Part shown: positions 44,345 through 53,593 of the stretch, one piece after another
Numbering within the stretch: position 1 is the first letter of the stretch
Layout of the letters: the number at the start of each line of letters is the position of its first letter
From: DASQMT01 sp963835735
GTDB taxonomy: Bacteria > Actinomycetota > Thermoleophilia > Solirubrobacterales > Solirubrobacteraceae
Length of the DNA: 64,000 nt
NCBI GenBank assembly: GCA_963835735.1
Contig: CAWIGP010000005.1
Location: 186,001-250,000, forward strand
Direction: 5' to 3'
The notes under the pieces: model-generated
Told to the model about the DNA's origin: nothing
What the model saw: only the letters and a program-made list of their open reading frames with translations
The model's database searches: none
Position numbers and translations under genes: made by a program

Positions 44345-46443
44345 CGCTCGCCTCCGGGCGTCCCCGGCTCGACGTCCGGCGGGGCCGCCGCCGGGCTCGC
44401 TCTGCCAGGCGCGGTCTGCTGCAGCTCGCGCAGCTCCTCGACCGAGTAGTGGCAGCGCCAGAAGTGGCCGGGCTCCACCTCCTTGAGCTCCGGCTCCTGC
44501 TGATGGCAGATGTCGCCGATGTAGCGCGGGCAGCGGGTGTGGAAGACGCAGCCCGACGGCGGGTTGGCGTGGCTGGGGATCTCACCCTCGAGGCGGATGC
44601 GCTCCCGCTCCTCGCCGTCGGCCTGCGGGACCGCGGACAGCAGCGCCTCCGTGTAGGGATGCTGCGGCGGCGGTGAACACCGTCTCCGCGTCACCCAGCT
44701 CCATGAGCCGCCCGAGGTAGAGCACCGCGATGCGGTCCGACAGGTAGCGCACGACCCCGAGGTCGTGGGAGATGAACAGGTAGGTGACGCCCTTGTCGGC
44801 CTGCAGCTCCGCCAGCAGGTTGAGGATGGCGGCCTGGACGGAGACGTCCAGCGCCGAGGTCGGCTCGTCGCAGACCACCACGCGCGGCTCGCCGGCGAAC
44901 GCGCGGGCGATCGCCACGCGCTGCTTGAGCCCGCCCGACAGCTGCGCCGGGCGGGAGTTGATCAGCCGCACGTCGAAGCGGACCGAGTGTGCGAGCTCGC
45001 GCAGGTGCTCCTCGCGCTCGCTTCCGGTGTCGCCGCGCAGCTTCGCCAGCGCGCGATTCAGGATGCGCGGACCGAGAACCGGCGGTTGAGCGCCGAGTCG
45101 GGGTTCTGGAAGACGATCTGCAGCGCCCGGACGTCGTCGCGCCCGCGCTTCGTGATCGCCTTCTCGAGCGCGTGCCCGTCGAGCTCGATGATCGACCCCT
45201 CGTCGGCAGGGATGAGTCCGAGCAGCGTGCGCGCGAGCGTCGTCTTGCCGCTGCCGGACTCGCCGACCAGCCCCAGGGTCTCGCCCGGCCGCAGGACGAA
45301 GTTGAGGTCGTCCACGGCCCGGATGTCGTGGCCCTCCTGATGGAAGGTCTTGCGCAGGCTCTCCGCCCGGATCACCGGTTCGGCGCTCCTGGTCGACGGG
45401 CTTGAACGCCGCGGCGGCCGGGCGTCGCCCGCGGCAGCTCGTGCGCCTGCTCCCAGAAGTGGCAGCGGCTGTGGCGCCCGCCGCCCAGCTCGTGGAACGG
45501 CGGCTCCTCCGCGAGCAGATCTCCTGTGCCAACCCGCAGCGGTCGACGTACACGCACGCCGGCAGCTCCGCGCCGAGCTGCGGCAGGAAACCGGGGATGG
45601 TGTCCAGCCGCTGCTGGTCCTTGCGCACCCCGCCGCGCGGCAGGCAGCGCAGCAGCCCGACGGTGTAGGGGTGCCGGGGGTCGTTGAAGACTCGTCGACG
45701 GGACCTTCCTCGACGAGCCGCCCGGCGTACAGCACGCCCACGCGATCGCACATCTTGGCGATCACTTCGAGGTTGTGGCTGATGAACAGCACGCTGGAGC
45801 TGGAACTCCTTGCGCAGGGCCGACACGAGGTCGAGGACCTCCGCCTCGACCGTCGCGTCCAGCCCGGTCGTCGGCTCGTCGAGGATGAGCAGCGTCGGGG
45901 TCCTTGGCCAGCGCCATCGCGATGACCGCACGCTGCTGCATGCCGCCCGAGAGCTGGTGCGCGTAGCGCCGCATCACGCTGTCGGGGTCGGAGATCTGGA
46001 CCTTGGCCAGCATTTCCCTGGCCCGCTCGTGGCCCGTTTGGAATCGACGCCGGCGATCATGAACACCTCGGCCACCTGGTCGCCGACCGGATCGTCGGGT
46101 TCAGCGCCCCGCCCGGGTTCTGGTAGACCATCGAGACCTTGGAGGCGCGCAGCTCACGCACCTGCGCCTCGCTCAGGCCCGCCAGGTCCTCGCCGGCCAC
46201 ATTTACCGTGCCGCTCGAGATGCGTCCGTTGCGCGGCAGGTAGCGCAGCACGGCATACGCGGCCGTCGACTTGCCGCAGCCGGACTCGCCCACCAGGCCG
46301 TAGGACTCGCCGTCGGCGATCGCGAAGCGAGACGCCGCGCAGGACGGGCCGCCAGATGCCGCGCACGCGGTAGGCGACCTCCAGGTCGCTCAGCTCGAGG
46401 GCGGGGGGTGCCGCGACGGTGCTGTCGGGAGTGGCTGGGTCAT
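44341..46443 (-). CDS. Dipeptide/oligopeptide ABC transporter ATP-binding protein with two nucleotide-binding domains, many frameshifts
   Basis: Start ATG 46443 (MTQPLP), with a shift within the first 20 codons. First domain: MGESGCGKSTAAYAVLRYLP (Walker A), YAHQLSGGMQQRAVIAMALA (signature), LLILDEPTTGLDATVEAEVL (Walker B), DPRHPYTVGLLRCLP. Second domain: VIRAESLRKTFHQEG, LGLVGESGSGKTTLARTLLG, AQLSGGLKQRVAIARAFAGE, VVVCDEPTSALDVSVQAAIL, HPYTEALLSAVPQADGEERE, ending CHYSVEELRELQQTAPG. I see no stop between the domains, so a fused DppD-DppF of about 700 residues (701 codons) is likely; two separate genes cannot be excluded. At least six single-base shifts occur. Confidence 0.7.
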
Positions 46444-47360
46444 CGCTCGAAGGCCGAGGCGACGCCGTCGGCGATCAGGTTCACGCCGATCACCAGCGAG
46501 GCGATCGCGAGGCTCGGGAACAGGACGGGCCACCAGAAGCCGCCGGAGATGATGCTGTAGTGCTCGGCCACCTGCAGGCCCCAGTCCGGCGAGGGCGGCT
46601 GGATGCCGAAGCCAAGGAACGAGAGTCCCGCGGCGACGAAGATCGCGTAGCCGAGGCGGACGGTGAACTCGACGATGATCGGCCCCATCACATTGGGCAG
46701 GATCTCGCCGAACAGGATGTACGGCGTGCGCTCGTTGCGCAGCCGCGCGGCAGACACGTAATCGAGCTCGCGCTCGTTCAGCACGGCGGCGCGGACCGTG
46801 CGCGCGATGATCGGCGCGAAGAGGATGCCGATCGACGATGATCAGGTGGTCCTCGACGGGCCGAGCGCAACGGCGACGAGCAGGCCCACGATGATCACCG
46901 GAAGCGCCAGGAACGCCTCGATGATCCTGCTGAGGACGTCGTCGACACCCCGCGGAAGTAGCCCGTCACGAGGCCGAGCGCGGTCCCGATCACGGTGCCG
47001 AGGATGGTGGCCAGCGGCGCGACGATGAGGATGTCGCGCGCGCCGGCGATGACCCGCGCGAAGACGTCGCGGCCGAGCTTGTCGGTGCCGAACCAGTGGT
47101 CCCCCGACGGGGCGAGCAGGTCGTTGATCGGGTCCGAGGCGAGCGGGTCCTCGGCACCAGCAGCTCGCCGAAGATCGCGCACAGCACCCAGAAGCCGACG
47201 ATGATGGCGCCGGCGATGAACGACTTCGAGCGCCGGAGCAGCGCCAGGCGCTCCTTGCGTGGCCACCCGGGCGTCGCTCGTCGCGCGCGCCGACGGCCGC
47301 CGGGCTCACGGTGCCGATGTCGGTGGCGCCCGCGGAGCGGGCTGTCTGCGGAGCGCTCAT
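46440..47360 (-). CDS. ABC transporter permease (DppC/OppC type), frameshifts
   Basis: Starts MSAPQTARSAGATDIGTVSP at 47360. Pieces join through LCAIFGELLVP, HWFGTDKLGRDVFARVIAGA, ILGTVIGTALGLVTGYFRGV, DDVLSRIIEAFLALPVIIVG and RELDYVSAARLRNERTPYIL to FLGFGIQPPSPDWGLQVAEH and IASLVIGVNLIADGVASAFE. The GTDKLGRD and SxxGFGIQPPxPDWG motifs are diagnostic for the C-type permease of peptide/nickel transporters. Total length is 307 codons, normal. Overlaps the ATPase gene and the B permease gene by 4 nt each. Confidence 0.75.
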
Positions 47361-48295
47361 TCGGCGCCCCCCAGGCGGACCCGCGGGTTGAGGACCGAGT
47401 AGAGGATGTCGGCGATCAGCGTCGCCACGAGGTACACGAGCCCGATGAGCAGGACGCCGCTCTGCAGCAGCGGGATGTCCTTCGCGTGGCGGCCCGGAAC
47501 AGCGTCAGGCCGATCCCTGGTAGTTGAAGATGAACTCGATGATCACAGTCCGCCGAACAAGTAGCCGGGCTGGGTGGCGACCACGGCGATCGTCGGCAGC
47601 AGCGAGTTGCGCAGCACGTGCCGGCGGATCACGGTGCGCTCGGGCAGGCCCTTGAGCACGGCCGTGCGCGTGTAGTCGGCGTCCAGCGCCTCGATAGTCC
47701 CTGCCCGCGCCATGCGGGCGATGTAGCCGAACAGGGCGAGACCAGACACAGCGCCGGCAGCAACAGGTACTCGAGCTGGTCCCGGGCCCGCCCCGCGGGG
47801 AACTGGGCGGTGGACGGAAACAGGCCGAGCCCGAGCGAGAAGATCGAGGATGAAAAACGGCCCACACGAACTCGGGGATCGCGGTCGCCGACAGCCCGCC
47901 GACCGAGATCAGGCGGTCGCGGGCGGTTCCCTCGTGCAGCGCCGCGAACACTCCGCCGATGATCGCCAGCGGCACGACGATGATGAAGGCCAGCGCGCGA
48001 GCTTCGCGGAGTTCTGGAGTGGGGCCAGAGCCGTCGCTGACCGGACCGGTGGAGCGGTCGACTCGCCGAGATCGCCGGTCAGGAAGCCGAGATCCAGTCG
48101 AGGTACTGCGTGATCAGGCTGCGGTCCGTGCCGAGTTCCTGGTTCAGCGCGTCGACGGACGCCTGATCGGCGAACGGCCCAGGATCCGCCGGGCGACATC
48201 GCCCGGCAGCACCTGGGCGGCCAGGAAGATGATGATGCTCAGCAGCCAGAGCGTGACCAGGCCGAGAGCGAAGCGCTGGCAAGGAACCGCGCGAT
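47357..48295 (-). CDS. ABC transporter permease (DppB/OppB type), frameshifts
   Basis: IARFLA at the N-terminus joins LGLVTLWLLSIIIFLAAQVL and PGDVARRILG, FADQASVDALNQELGTDRSL, PLAIIGGVFAALHEGTARDR and VGGLSATAIPEFVWAVF, followed by LFGYIARMARAGTIEALDAD, YTRTAVLKGLPERTVIRRHV and LRNSLLPTIAVVATQPGYLF. These are typical of the B-type permease (the last is the EAA-like loop). A strong ribosome site GGGGAGGA (48303-48310) precedes it; the start codon is probably damaged (ATC at 48295). About 312 residues. Confidence 0.7.
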
Positions 48296-48330
48296 GTTCG
48301 AGTCCTCCCCGGCGGGCGTCGTGCCGGCGC

Positions 48331-49952
48331 TCAGACTTGCCCGGCTGGTCAGGTGGACGTGGCCCATCGCCGACACCTCGACCCGGCCACTGCGCTTGGC
48401 GCCGTGAGGTAGTAGTAGAAGTACGGGAAGACGATCGGCACCTCGTCGAGCAGCAGCGTCTGGATCTTCTGGCCGCCGTGATCTGGGCATGGATGTCGTG
48501 GGCCGTGAACTCCTTGGCGAGGTTGTCGTACTCCGTGTTCTTGAAGTGGGCGGCGTTCCACGTGCCCTTGCTCATCAGCGGCGCGCCGAGGAACACGTTC
48601 GCCACTCCCCGATGGCCGTAGTCGGTAAGGCCGAAGGTGGAGTCAGCCACGGCGAATTGCCGAAGACGGCGTCGCCATAATAGGTAGCCGGCGTCCGTGA
48701 AGTTGAGCTCCATGTTGATGCCGGCCGCCTTGAGGTTGCCCTGGACGAGCTGGCGTGGTCCGGGATCTCGAAGCCGTCCCAGCCGCGAGCTCACCGAGAA
48801 GTCGCCCTTGCCGGCCTCCGACAGGAGCTGCTTGGCCTGCTCGACGTCCGCGTCGCGCTGCGGGACCGACGTGTCGGTGGACTGGTAGACGGGGGCGAAC
48901 GGGCTGTCGTTGCCGGGGGCCGACTTCCCCTCGAGCAGGCCCTGGATGAGGTTCTGGCGATCGATGGAGCAGTGCGACCGCCTGCCGGACGCGCTTGTCG
49001 TTGAACGGCTCCTGGTCGGTGCGCATGTGGAGCTGGCGGTGCACCGAGGAGCGCAGCTCGATGACCTCGATGTTCGGATCGGTGAGCAGGGCCTTGCCGG
49101 CGACCGGCGAGAACTGCGCGAGGACGTCCACCTCGCCGCCCTGGACGGCCAGGACCGCGCCGGCTCCTGGTCGTAGAACCTGATCTCGTTGCTGGCGCCG
49201 AGCGGCTGGCGCTCCGTGTCCCAGTAGTCCGGGTTCGCCGTGTAGTTCACGCCGACGTTCGGCGTGTACTTCTCCAGCTCCACGGGCCCGGTGCCGGAAG
49301 TTCTTCGGCCGGTCTCCGGGTCGAAGTTCTTCGGCAGGATGATGAGGTTGTAGTTGTCCGAGGATCGAGGTACGGGAAGTTGCCGTTCGGCGCCGTCGAG
49401 CGTGAACACCACGGTCAGTGGTCGGTCGCCTCGGCACCGTCCTTCGACAGGACGCCGGTGAAGGCCGAGAGGGCGTTGCCGCCGCTGTCCGGGTCGGCGA
49501 GCCGGTTGAACGTCGCCGCGACGTCCTCGGCGGTCATCGGGGTGCCGTCGTGGAACTTGACGCCCTGGCGGATCTTGAACGTCCACACCGAAGCGTCGGC
49601 GTTGGGCGTCCAGCTCTCCGCGAGCCGCGGCACCGCCTTAGGTCCTTGTCCGAGAAGACGAGGTACTCGCCCGACTGGCCGAGCACGGCGAGGCCGCCCT
49701 GGTCGTTGACCATGATCGGATCGAGGTCGCTCGCCGGCGCCGGGATGCCCGTCTTGACCGTGCCGCCCTTCTGTGACTGTCCTCGGCCTGGTGGCCGGCG
49801 GCCTCCGGGCGCGCCGCCGTTGTCGCCGACCCGCAGGCGCTCGCGAGGAAGCCGATGCGCGGCAGCGACATGCCGAGGACCGTGCCCCGGCGCATGAACT
49901 CGCGGCGGTTGATGTACCCGGAGCGATACGTGTCGATGAGATGGTTCTCCAT
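48331..49952 (-). CDS. ABC transporter substrate-binding protein, family 5, many frameshifts
   Basis: Starts MENHLIDTYRSGYINRREFM, followed by RRGTVLGMSLP, IGFLASACGS: a twin-arginine-like and lipobox export signal. The rest, spread over three frames, includes AVPRLAESWTPNADASVWTF, KIRQGVKFHDGTPMTAEDVA, FNRLADPDSGGNALSAF, GPVELEKYTPNVGVNYTANP, DYWDTERQPLGASNEIRFY and LLLDEVPIVFPYFYYYLTA. This is the SBP_bac_5 family (DppA/OppA/NikA). It captures the imported solute outside the membrane. The start at 49952 agrees with a promoter at 50040-50068; the stop near 48331 is reconstructed. First gene of the eight-gene operon. Confidence 0.7.
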
Positions 49953-50039
49953 CTCGCTGCGCTGCGCTCGGATAGCATCGACCCGTCTCTGGATCTCGTC
50001 CCTACGGACGACCTCAGGCTCCCCTCGGTCGGCTTCGCG

Positions 50040-50068
50040 TTTATCCCATCCCGGCAGGGAGGAGTCAA
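50040..50068 (-). promoter_or_regulatory. Sigma-70-type promoter of the ABC transporter/dehydrogenase operon
   Basis: On the minus strand: TTGACT (50063-50068), 17-nt spacer, GATAAA (50040-50045). Transcription would start near 50033, about 80 nt before the substrate-binding protein ATG at 49952, and would exclude longer upstream starts. Confidence 0.6.
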
Positions 50069-50097
50069 CGCACCGCCGGGCGGGCCCCTCGATCCTC

Positions 50098-50126
50098 TTG
50101 ACATCGGTGTACCACGTTCCCATCAT
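50098..50126 (+). promoter_or_regulatory. Sigma-70-type promoter of the aldehyde dehydrogenase gene
   Basis: Perfect -35 TTGACA (50098-50103), 17-nt spacer, CATCAT (50121-50126). It is divergent from the ABC operon promoter, 30 bp away. Confidence 0.55.
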
Positions 50127-50140
50127 GCACCGTTCGTGGT
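50111..50140. promoter_or_regulatory. Inverted repeat overlapping the aldehyde dehydrogenase promoter
   Basis: ACCACG (50111-50116) and CGTGGT (50135-50140), 18 nt apart, flank the -10 element. It is a plausible binding site for one of the nearby regulators (for example the IclR at 52665), but the arms are short. Confidence 0.35.
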
Positions 50141-50161
50141 GCGCACCGCCTCCAGCCGCGA

Positions 50162-51598
50162 CGCGCCGTCGAAGCCGCGAGCGGTCTCTACATCGGCGGA
50201 AGCTGGCGCGACGGAGCCGATCGCTTGAGGGTCACCGACCCGGCCACCGGGGCGACCGTGGGCGAAGTGGTCGCGGCAACGGCCGGCCAGGCGCGCGAGG
50301 CGGTGGCGGCGGCACACGCCGCGTATCCGGCATGGTCGGCGCTGTCGCCCGACGAGCGGGCGGCGCCGCTGCGGCGCGCCTACGAGCTGGTGCTCGAGCG
50401 GGCCCGCGAGCTCGCCCGCGCGCTCACGCTGGAGGGCGGAAAGCCCGTCGACGAGGCCGAGGGCGAGGTCCGCTGGGGCGCGGAGTACCTGCTCTGGTAC
50501 GCCGAGGAGATCCGCAGGCCATGGGGCGAGATCCTCGCATCCAACAGCCCGTCGCAGCGCCTGTACGTGCGTCGCCGGCCGCGCGGCGTCGTGGCGTGCA
50601 TCACGCCGTGGAACTTCCCGAGCTCGATGATCACCCGCAAGCTGGCGCCCGCCGTGGCCGCCGGCAACACGGTCGTGCTCAAGCCGGCCGAGCAGACGCC
50701 GTTCTCGGCGGTGCTGTTGTTCGAGATGTTCGACGAGGCCGGCTTCCCGCAGGGCGTCGTGAACCTCGTCTGCGGCGACGCCGGCGGAGATCGGCGAGGT
50801 CTTCACGATTTCGCCGGAGGTGCGCCAGCTCTCGTTCACCGGTTCGGTGGCGGTCGGACGGATGCTGGCGCGCCGCTGCGCGGAGACCGGCAAGCGCGCC
50901 AGCCTCGAGCTGGGAGGCCATGCGCCGTTCGTCGTGTTCGCGGACGCCGACCTCGAGCTGGCGGCCGAGAAGCTCACGTTCTCGAAGCTCCAGAACGCCG
51001 GCCAGACGTGCATCGCCGCCAATCGCGTGCTGGTCGAGCGCCCGGCGCTCGCGCGCCTTGGCGACCTGCTGGTGGAGCGGGTCGCGGCCGCGCGCGTCGG
51101 CGACGGGCTCGAGCCGGGTGTCACGGTCGGCCCGCTGATCGATGGGCGCGCGGTGGACAAGGTCGGCCGGCATGTCGAGGACGCGCTCGCCCGCGGCGCC
51201 CGGATCCTGTTCGGCGGCGGGGCGGTCGACGGGCTCGACCCGGAGCGCTTCTTCGCTCCCACCGTGCTCGCCGACGTGCCGCCCGATGCGCTGATCGCCC
51301 GCGAGGAGACGTTCGGCCCGGTGGCCCCGCTGATCCCGTTCGACGCCGAAGAGGAGGCCGTCGCGCTTGCCAACGCCTCGGAGTACGGGCTCGCCGCGTA
51401 CGTCTTCACGCGCGATCTGGGCCGGGCGCACCGCGTCGGCGAGGCGCTGGACTACGGGATGGTGGCCGTCAACGACGGCGCGCTCGGCTGGGTGCAGGCG
51501 CCGTTCGGCGGCGTCAAGGGCTCGGCGATGCCCGCGAGGGCGGTCGCCTCGGGCTCGAGGACTACCTCGACGTGCAGTACCTCAGCGTCAACTTCTGA
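50162..51598 (+). CDS. NAD(P)-dependent aldehyde dehydrogenase, frameshifts
   Basis: The protein begins around EAASGLYIGGSWRDGADRLR; no start codon fits in frame between the promoter and this point, so the start is unresolved (TTG at 50225 is the nearest in frame). Then ACITPWNFPSSMITRKLAPA, shift near 50785, RQLSFTGSVAVGRMLARRCA (NAD pocket), KRASLELGGHAPFVVFADAD (catalytic Glu), QNAGQTCIAANRVLVERPAL (catalytic Cys), REETFGPVAPLIPFDAEEEA, shift near 51530, GLEDYLDVQYLSVNF. It resembles succinate-semialdehyde/glycolaldehyde-type dehydrogenases. Divergent from the ABC operon, whose aldehyde product it may oxidise. Confidence 0.75.
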   Translation, partial: RAVEAASGLYIGGSWRDGADRLRVTDPATGATVGEVVAATAGQAREAVAAAHAAYPAWSALSPDERAAPLRRAYELVLERARELARALTLEGGKPVDEAEGEVRWGAEYLLWYAEEIRRPWGEILASNSPSQRLYVRRRPRGVVACITPWNFPSSMITRKLAPAVAAGNTVVLKPAEQTPFSAVLLFEMFDEAGFPQGVVNLVCGDAGGDRRGLHDFAGGAPALVHRFGGGRTDAGAPLRGDRQARQPRAGRPCAVRRVRGRRPRAGGREAHVLEAPERRPDVHRRQSRAGRAPGARAPWRPAGGAGRGRARRRRARAGCHGRPADRWARGGQGRPACRGRARPRRPDPVRRRGGRRARPGALLRSHRARRRAARCADRPRGDVRPGGPADPVRRRRGGRRACQRLGVRARRVRLHARSGPGAPRRRGAGLRDGGRQRRRARLGAGAVRRRQGLGDAREGGRLGLEDYLDVQYLSVNF

Positions 51599-51605
51599 CG
51601 GTTCG

Positions 51606-52647
51606 TCAGAGCTCGCCGGCGTAGGATCGGTTGACCGCCTTGAAGGGTCGGGTCGGAGCCGAGGAACGCATGAAGGTTCATGTCGGCGCTGTACCGGCTG
51701 GCCGGAGGCTCGCGACCGAGCGCCTCGGCGACGCTGCGGATGTGATGCGGCGCCGCGCCGCAGCAGACGCCGAGGTAGCGTGACCCCGAGCTCGCTCGCC
51801 GCCTTCGCGAACTCGCCGAGTTCGTAGCGGTTGCAGGTGAAGGGGTCCAGCGCCGTCGGGAACGGGCGATCGCCGGGGATGCAGTCGCAGCCGGGATCGG
51901 TCAGCGACTGGAAGCTCGGCTCTTCCTCCGTGGTTCGGTACGGAACCGGCAGTGCGGCCACGTGGCCTTCGCACGCGGCGCGAACGCGCTCGATCAACGG
52001 CAGCATGGTGCGCGGGCCGCGGATGCAGTTCAGGCCGACGACCGCCGCACCGGCGTCCTCGATGCCGCCTGCAGGCGTCCTCGGGCGCCCAGCCCTCGCG
52101 GGTCTCGGGCGCGCGATGGACGGCGAGAGTGATGACCGCCGGCAGCCCGGTCTCGTTGATCACCTCGAGCGCGATCAGCGCCTCCTGGGCCCAGGAGAAC
52201 GTCTCGCCGATGATGAAGTCGACGCCCGCATCGACCGCCCACGCGACCTGCTCTTCGAACATCGCCCGCACGCGCGCCGCCGACTCGGGGTCGTCGGGGT
52301 CGTACACGTTCGTGTTGCAGACGTCGCCGGCCAGCAGCGCGCCGGACTCCTGCGCCACGCCGGCGGCGATGCTCAGCGCCGCGCGGTTGATGTCCTCCAG
52401 CGCGTCCTCCATGCCGATGAGGCGGAGCTTCTCCCGATGCGCGTAGTAGGTGAATGCCTCGACGACGTCGGATCCGGCGTGCACGAACTCGCGATGGAGC
52501 TGCGCGACGACCTCGGGATGCTCGAGCACCACCTCCGGCACGAACGCCCCGGCCTGCAGGTATCCGCGCCGCTCGCACTCGAAGCAGGTAACCCTCGGCG
52601 CAGATCACGGGACCGTTCGCGAGGCGCTCGAGGAGCCTGTCGCTCAT
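51606..52647 (-). CDS. Homocysteine S-methyltransferase family protein (BHMT-like), frameshifts
   Basis: MSDRLLERLANGPVICAEGY, shift, then EVVLEHPEVVAQLHREFVHA, GSDVVEAFTYYAHREKLRLI, FIIGETFSWAQEALIALEVI, shift near 52075 (VVGLNCIRGP, first zinc Cys), DPFTCNRYELGEFAKAASEL, shift near 51780 (GVCCGAAPHHIRSVAEAL, the Cys-Cys zinc pair), and a probable end FKAVNRSYAGEL with a TGA at 51606. This zinc methyltransferase family moves a methyl group from betaine, S-methylmethionine or a similar donor to homocysteine. It shares direction with the IclR gene 17 bp upstream. Confidence 0.75.
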
Positions 52648-52664
52648 CCTGGGTAAGTTACAAC

Positions 52665-53453
52665 TCAGGTTGCGTGATTTACAACCTGCGCCTCGTGCAG
52701 CCTGGCCGACAGCTGCTCGGCGGCTCGCGTGATCTCGGTGGCCGCCTCCCGTAGGCGCGGGCCGAAGCGGAACGTCGGTCCTGACACGTTGACCGCGGCG
52801 ACGATGCGGGCGTCGAAGCGGCGCACCGGAGCCGCCACCGCGGCGAGTCCGGGCTCCATTTCCTCGACGGCCACCGCGTAGCCGCGCTCGCCGGCCTCTT
52901 GCACGCGGGCGCTGAGTTCCTCGAGGCTGGCGACCGTGTTCGGTCCGCGCGGCACCAGCTCGACGCCGTCGAACAGCGCTCGCAGCGCTACGGGGTCGTG
53001 ATCGATCAGCAACGCCCGGCCGGCGGCCGTGCAGTAGGCCGGAGCGGTGCGGCCCACCCAGCCCGCCGTCTGCACCGCGTGCGCAGGAGAGTGCGACAGC
53101 AGCGTGAGCACCGCCGGGCCGTCCAGCACGCTCAAGTGCGCCCGCTCGCCGAGCGCATCGACGAGCCACTCGAGCACCGGCGGCGCCATGCGCAGCAGCC
53201 GGCGCTCTGACACGAGCGACGCATAGGCGAAGACGCGCGGGCCGAGGCGGTACGCGCGGCTCGCGGCGTCGCGCTCGGCGAGGCCGTGTTCGGCCAGCGC
53301 ACGCAGCGTCCGCGAAGCCTGGCTCTTGTCGACCCCGAGCCGGCGGGCCATGTCCACGACACCCAGTCCGGCGTCGTGCTCGCCTGCGTCGGCGGCAAGT
53401 AGCTCAAGCGCGAGCAGGCCGCGCCGCAGGCTGCTGCCACCAGCGCCTGTCAT
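52665..53453 (-). CDS. IclR family transcriptional regulator
   Basis: 262 residues. Winged helix: VVDMARRLGVDKSQASRTLR, then LAERDAASRAYRLGPRVFAY. Effector domain: HLSVLDGPAVLTLLSHSPAH, YCTAAGRALLIDHDPVALRA and LAAVAAPVRRFDARIVAAVN. It closely resembles the first IclR in the window (HLSVLDG/YLSVLDG, SHSPAH/SESPAH), so the two are probably paralogues. It lies upstream of the methyltransferase gene and downstream of hutH. Its ATG is overlapped by the stop of a 33-codon reading frame. Confidence 0.85.
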   Translation of the reverse strand: MTGAGGSSLRRGLLALELLAADAGEHDAGLGVVDMARRLGVDKSQASRTLRALAEHGLAERDAASRAYRLGPRVFAYASLVSERRLLRMAPPVLEWLVDALGERAHLSVLDGPAVLTLLSHSPAHAVQTAGWVGRTAPAYCTAAGRALLIDHDPVALRALFDGVELVPRGPNTVASLEELSARVQEAGERGYAVAVEEMEPGLAAVAAPVRRFDARIVAAVNVSGPTFRFGPRLREAATEITRAAEQLSARLHEAQVVNHAT

Positions 53454-53551
53454 CCGCCCTGCCCGTGCCGCGACCCGGCGTTCGTCGCCGCGCGCGGCAG
53501 GCGAGCGATCTCGACGAACACCGCCGCGACCAGGGCAAGTGTTGCGTCCAT
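53450..53551 (-). CDS. Possible 33-residue leader ORF coupled to the IclR gene
   Basis: MDATLALVAAVFVEIARLPR continues to a TGA that overlaps the IclR ATG (GATGA). Hydrophobic start. It could be a translated leader or chance; no ribosome site stands out. Confidence 0.3.
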   Translation of the reverse strand: MDATLALVAAVFVEIARLPRAATNAGSRHGQGG

Positions 53552-53593
53552 GCCTGAACGGTAGTCGCCCGCGCAACCCTGGTGGCACGGGGC

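Noticed and set aside
49953..50126. Longer substrate-binding protein starting at 50126
   Set aside because: A good minus-strand promoter lies inside that stretch at 50040-50068, so the transcript would not include the upstream start; the export signal begins after 49952.
40482..52647. Degrading pseudogene island
   Set aside because: The breaks are single-base indels with preserved residues on both sides and few stops, and genes within and around it (IclR, DUF6282) are intact. Sequence error is more likely, though not proved.
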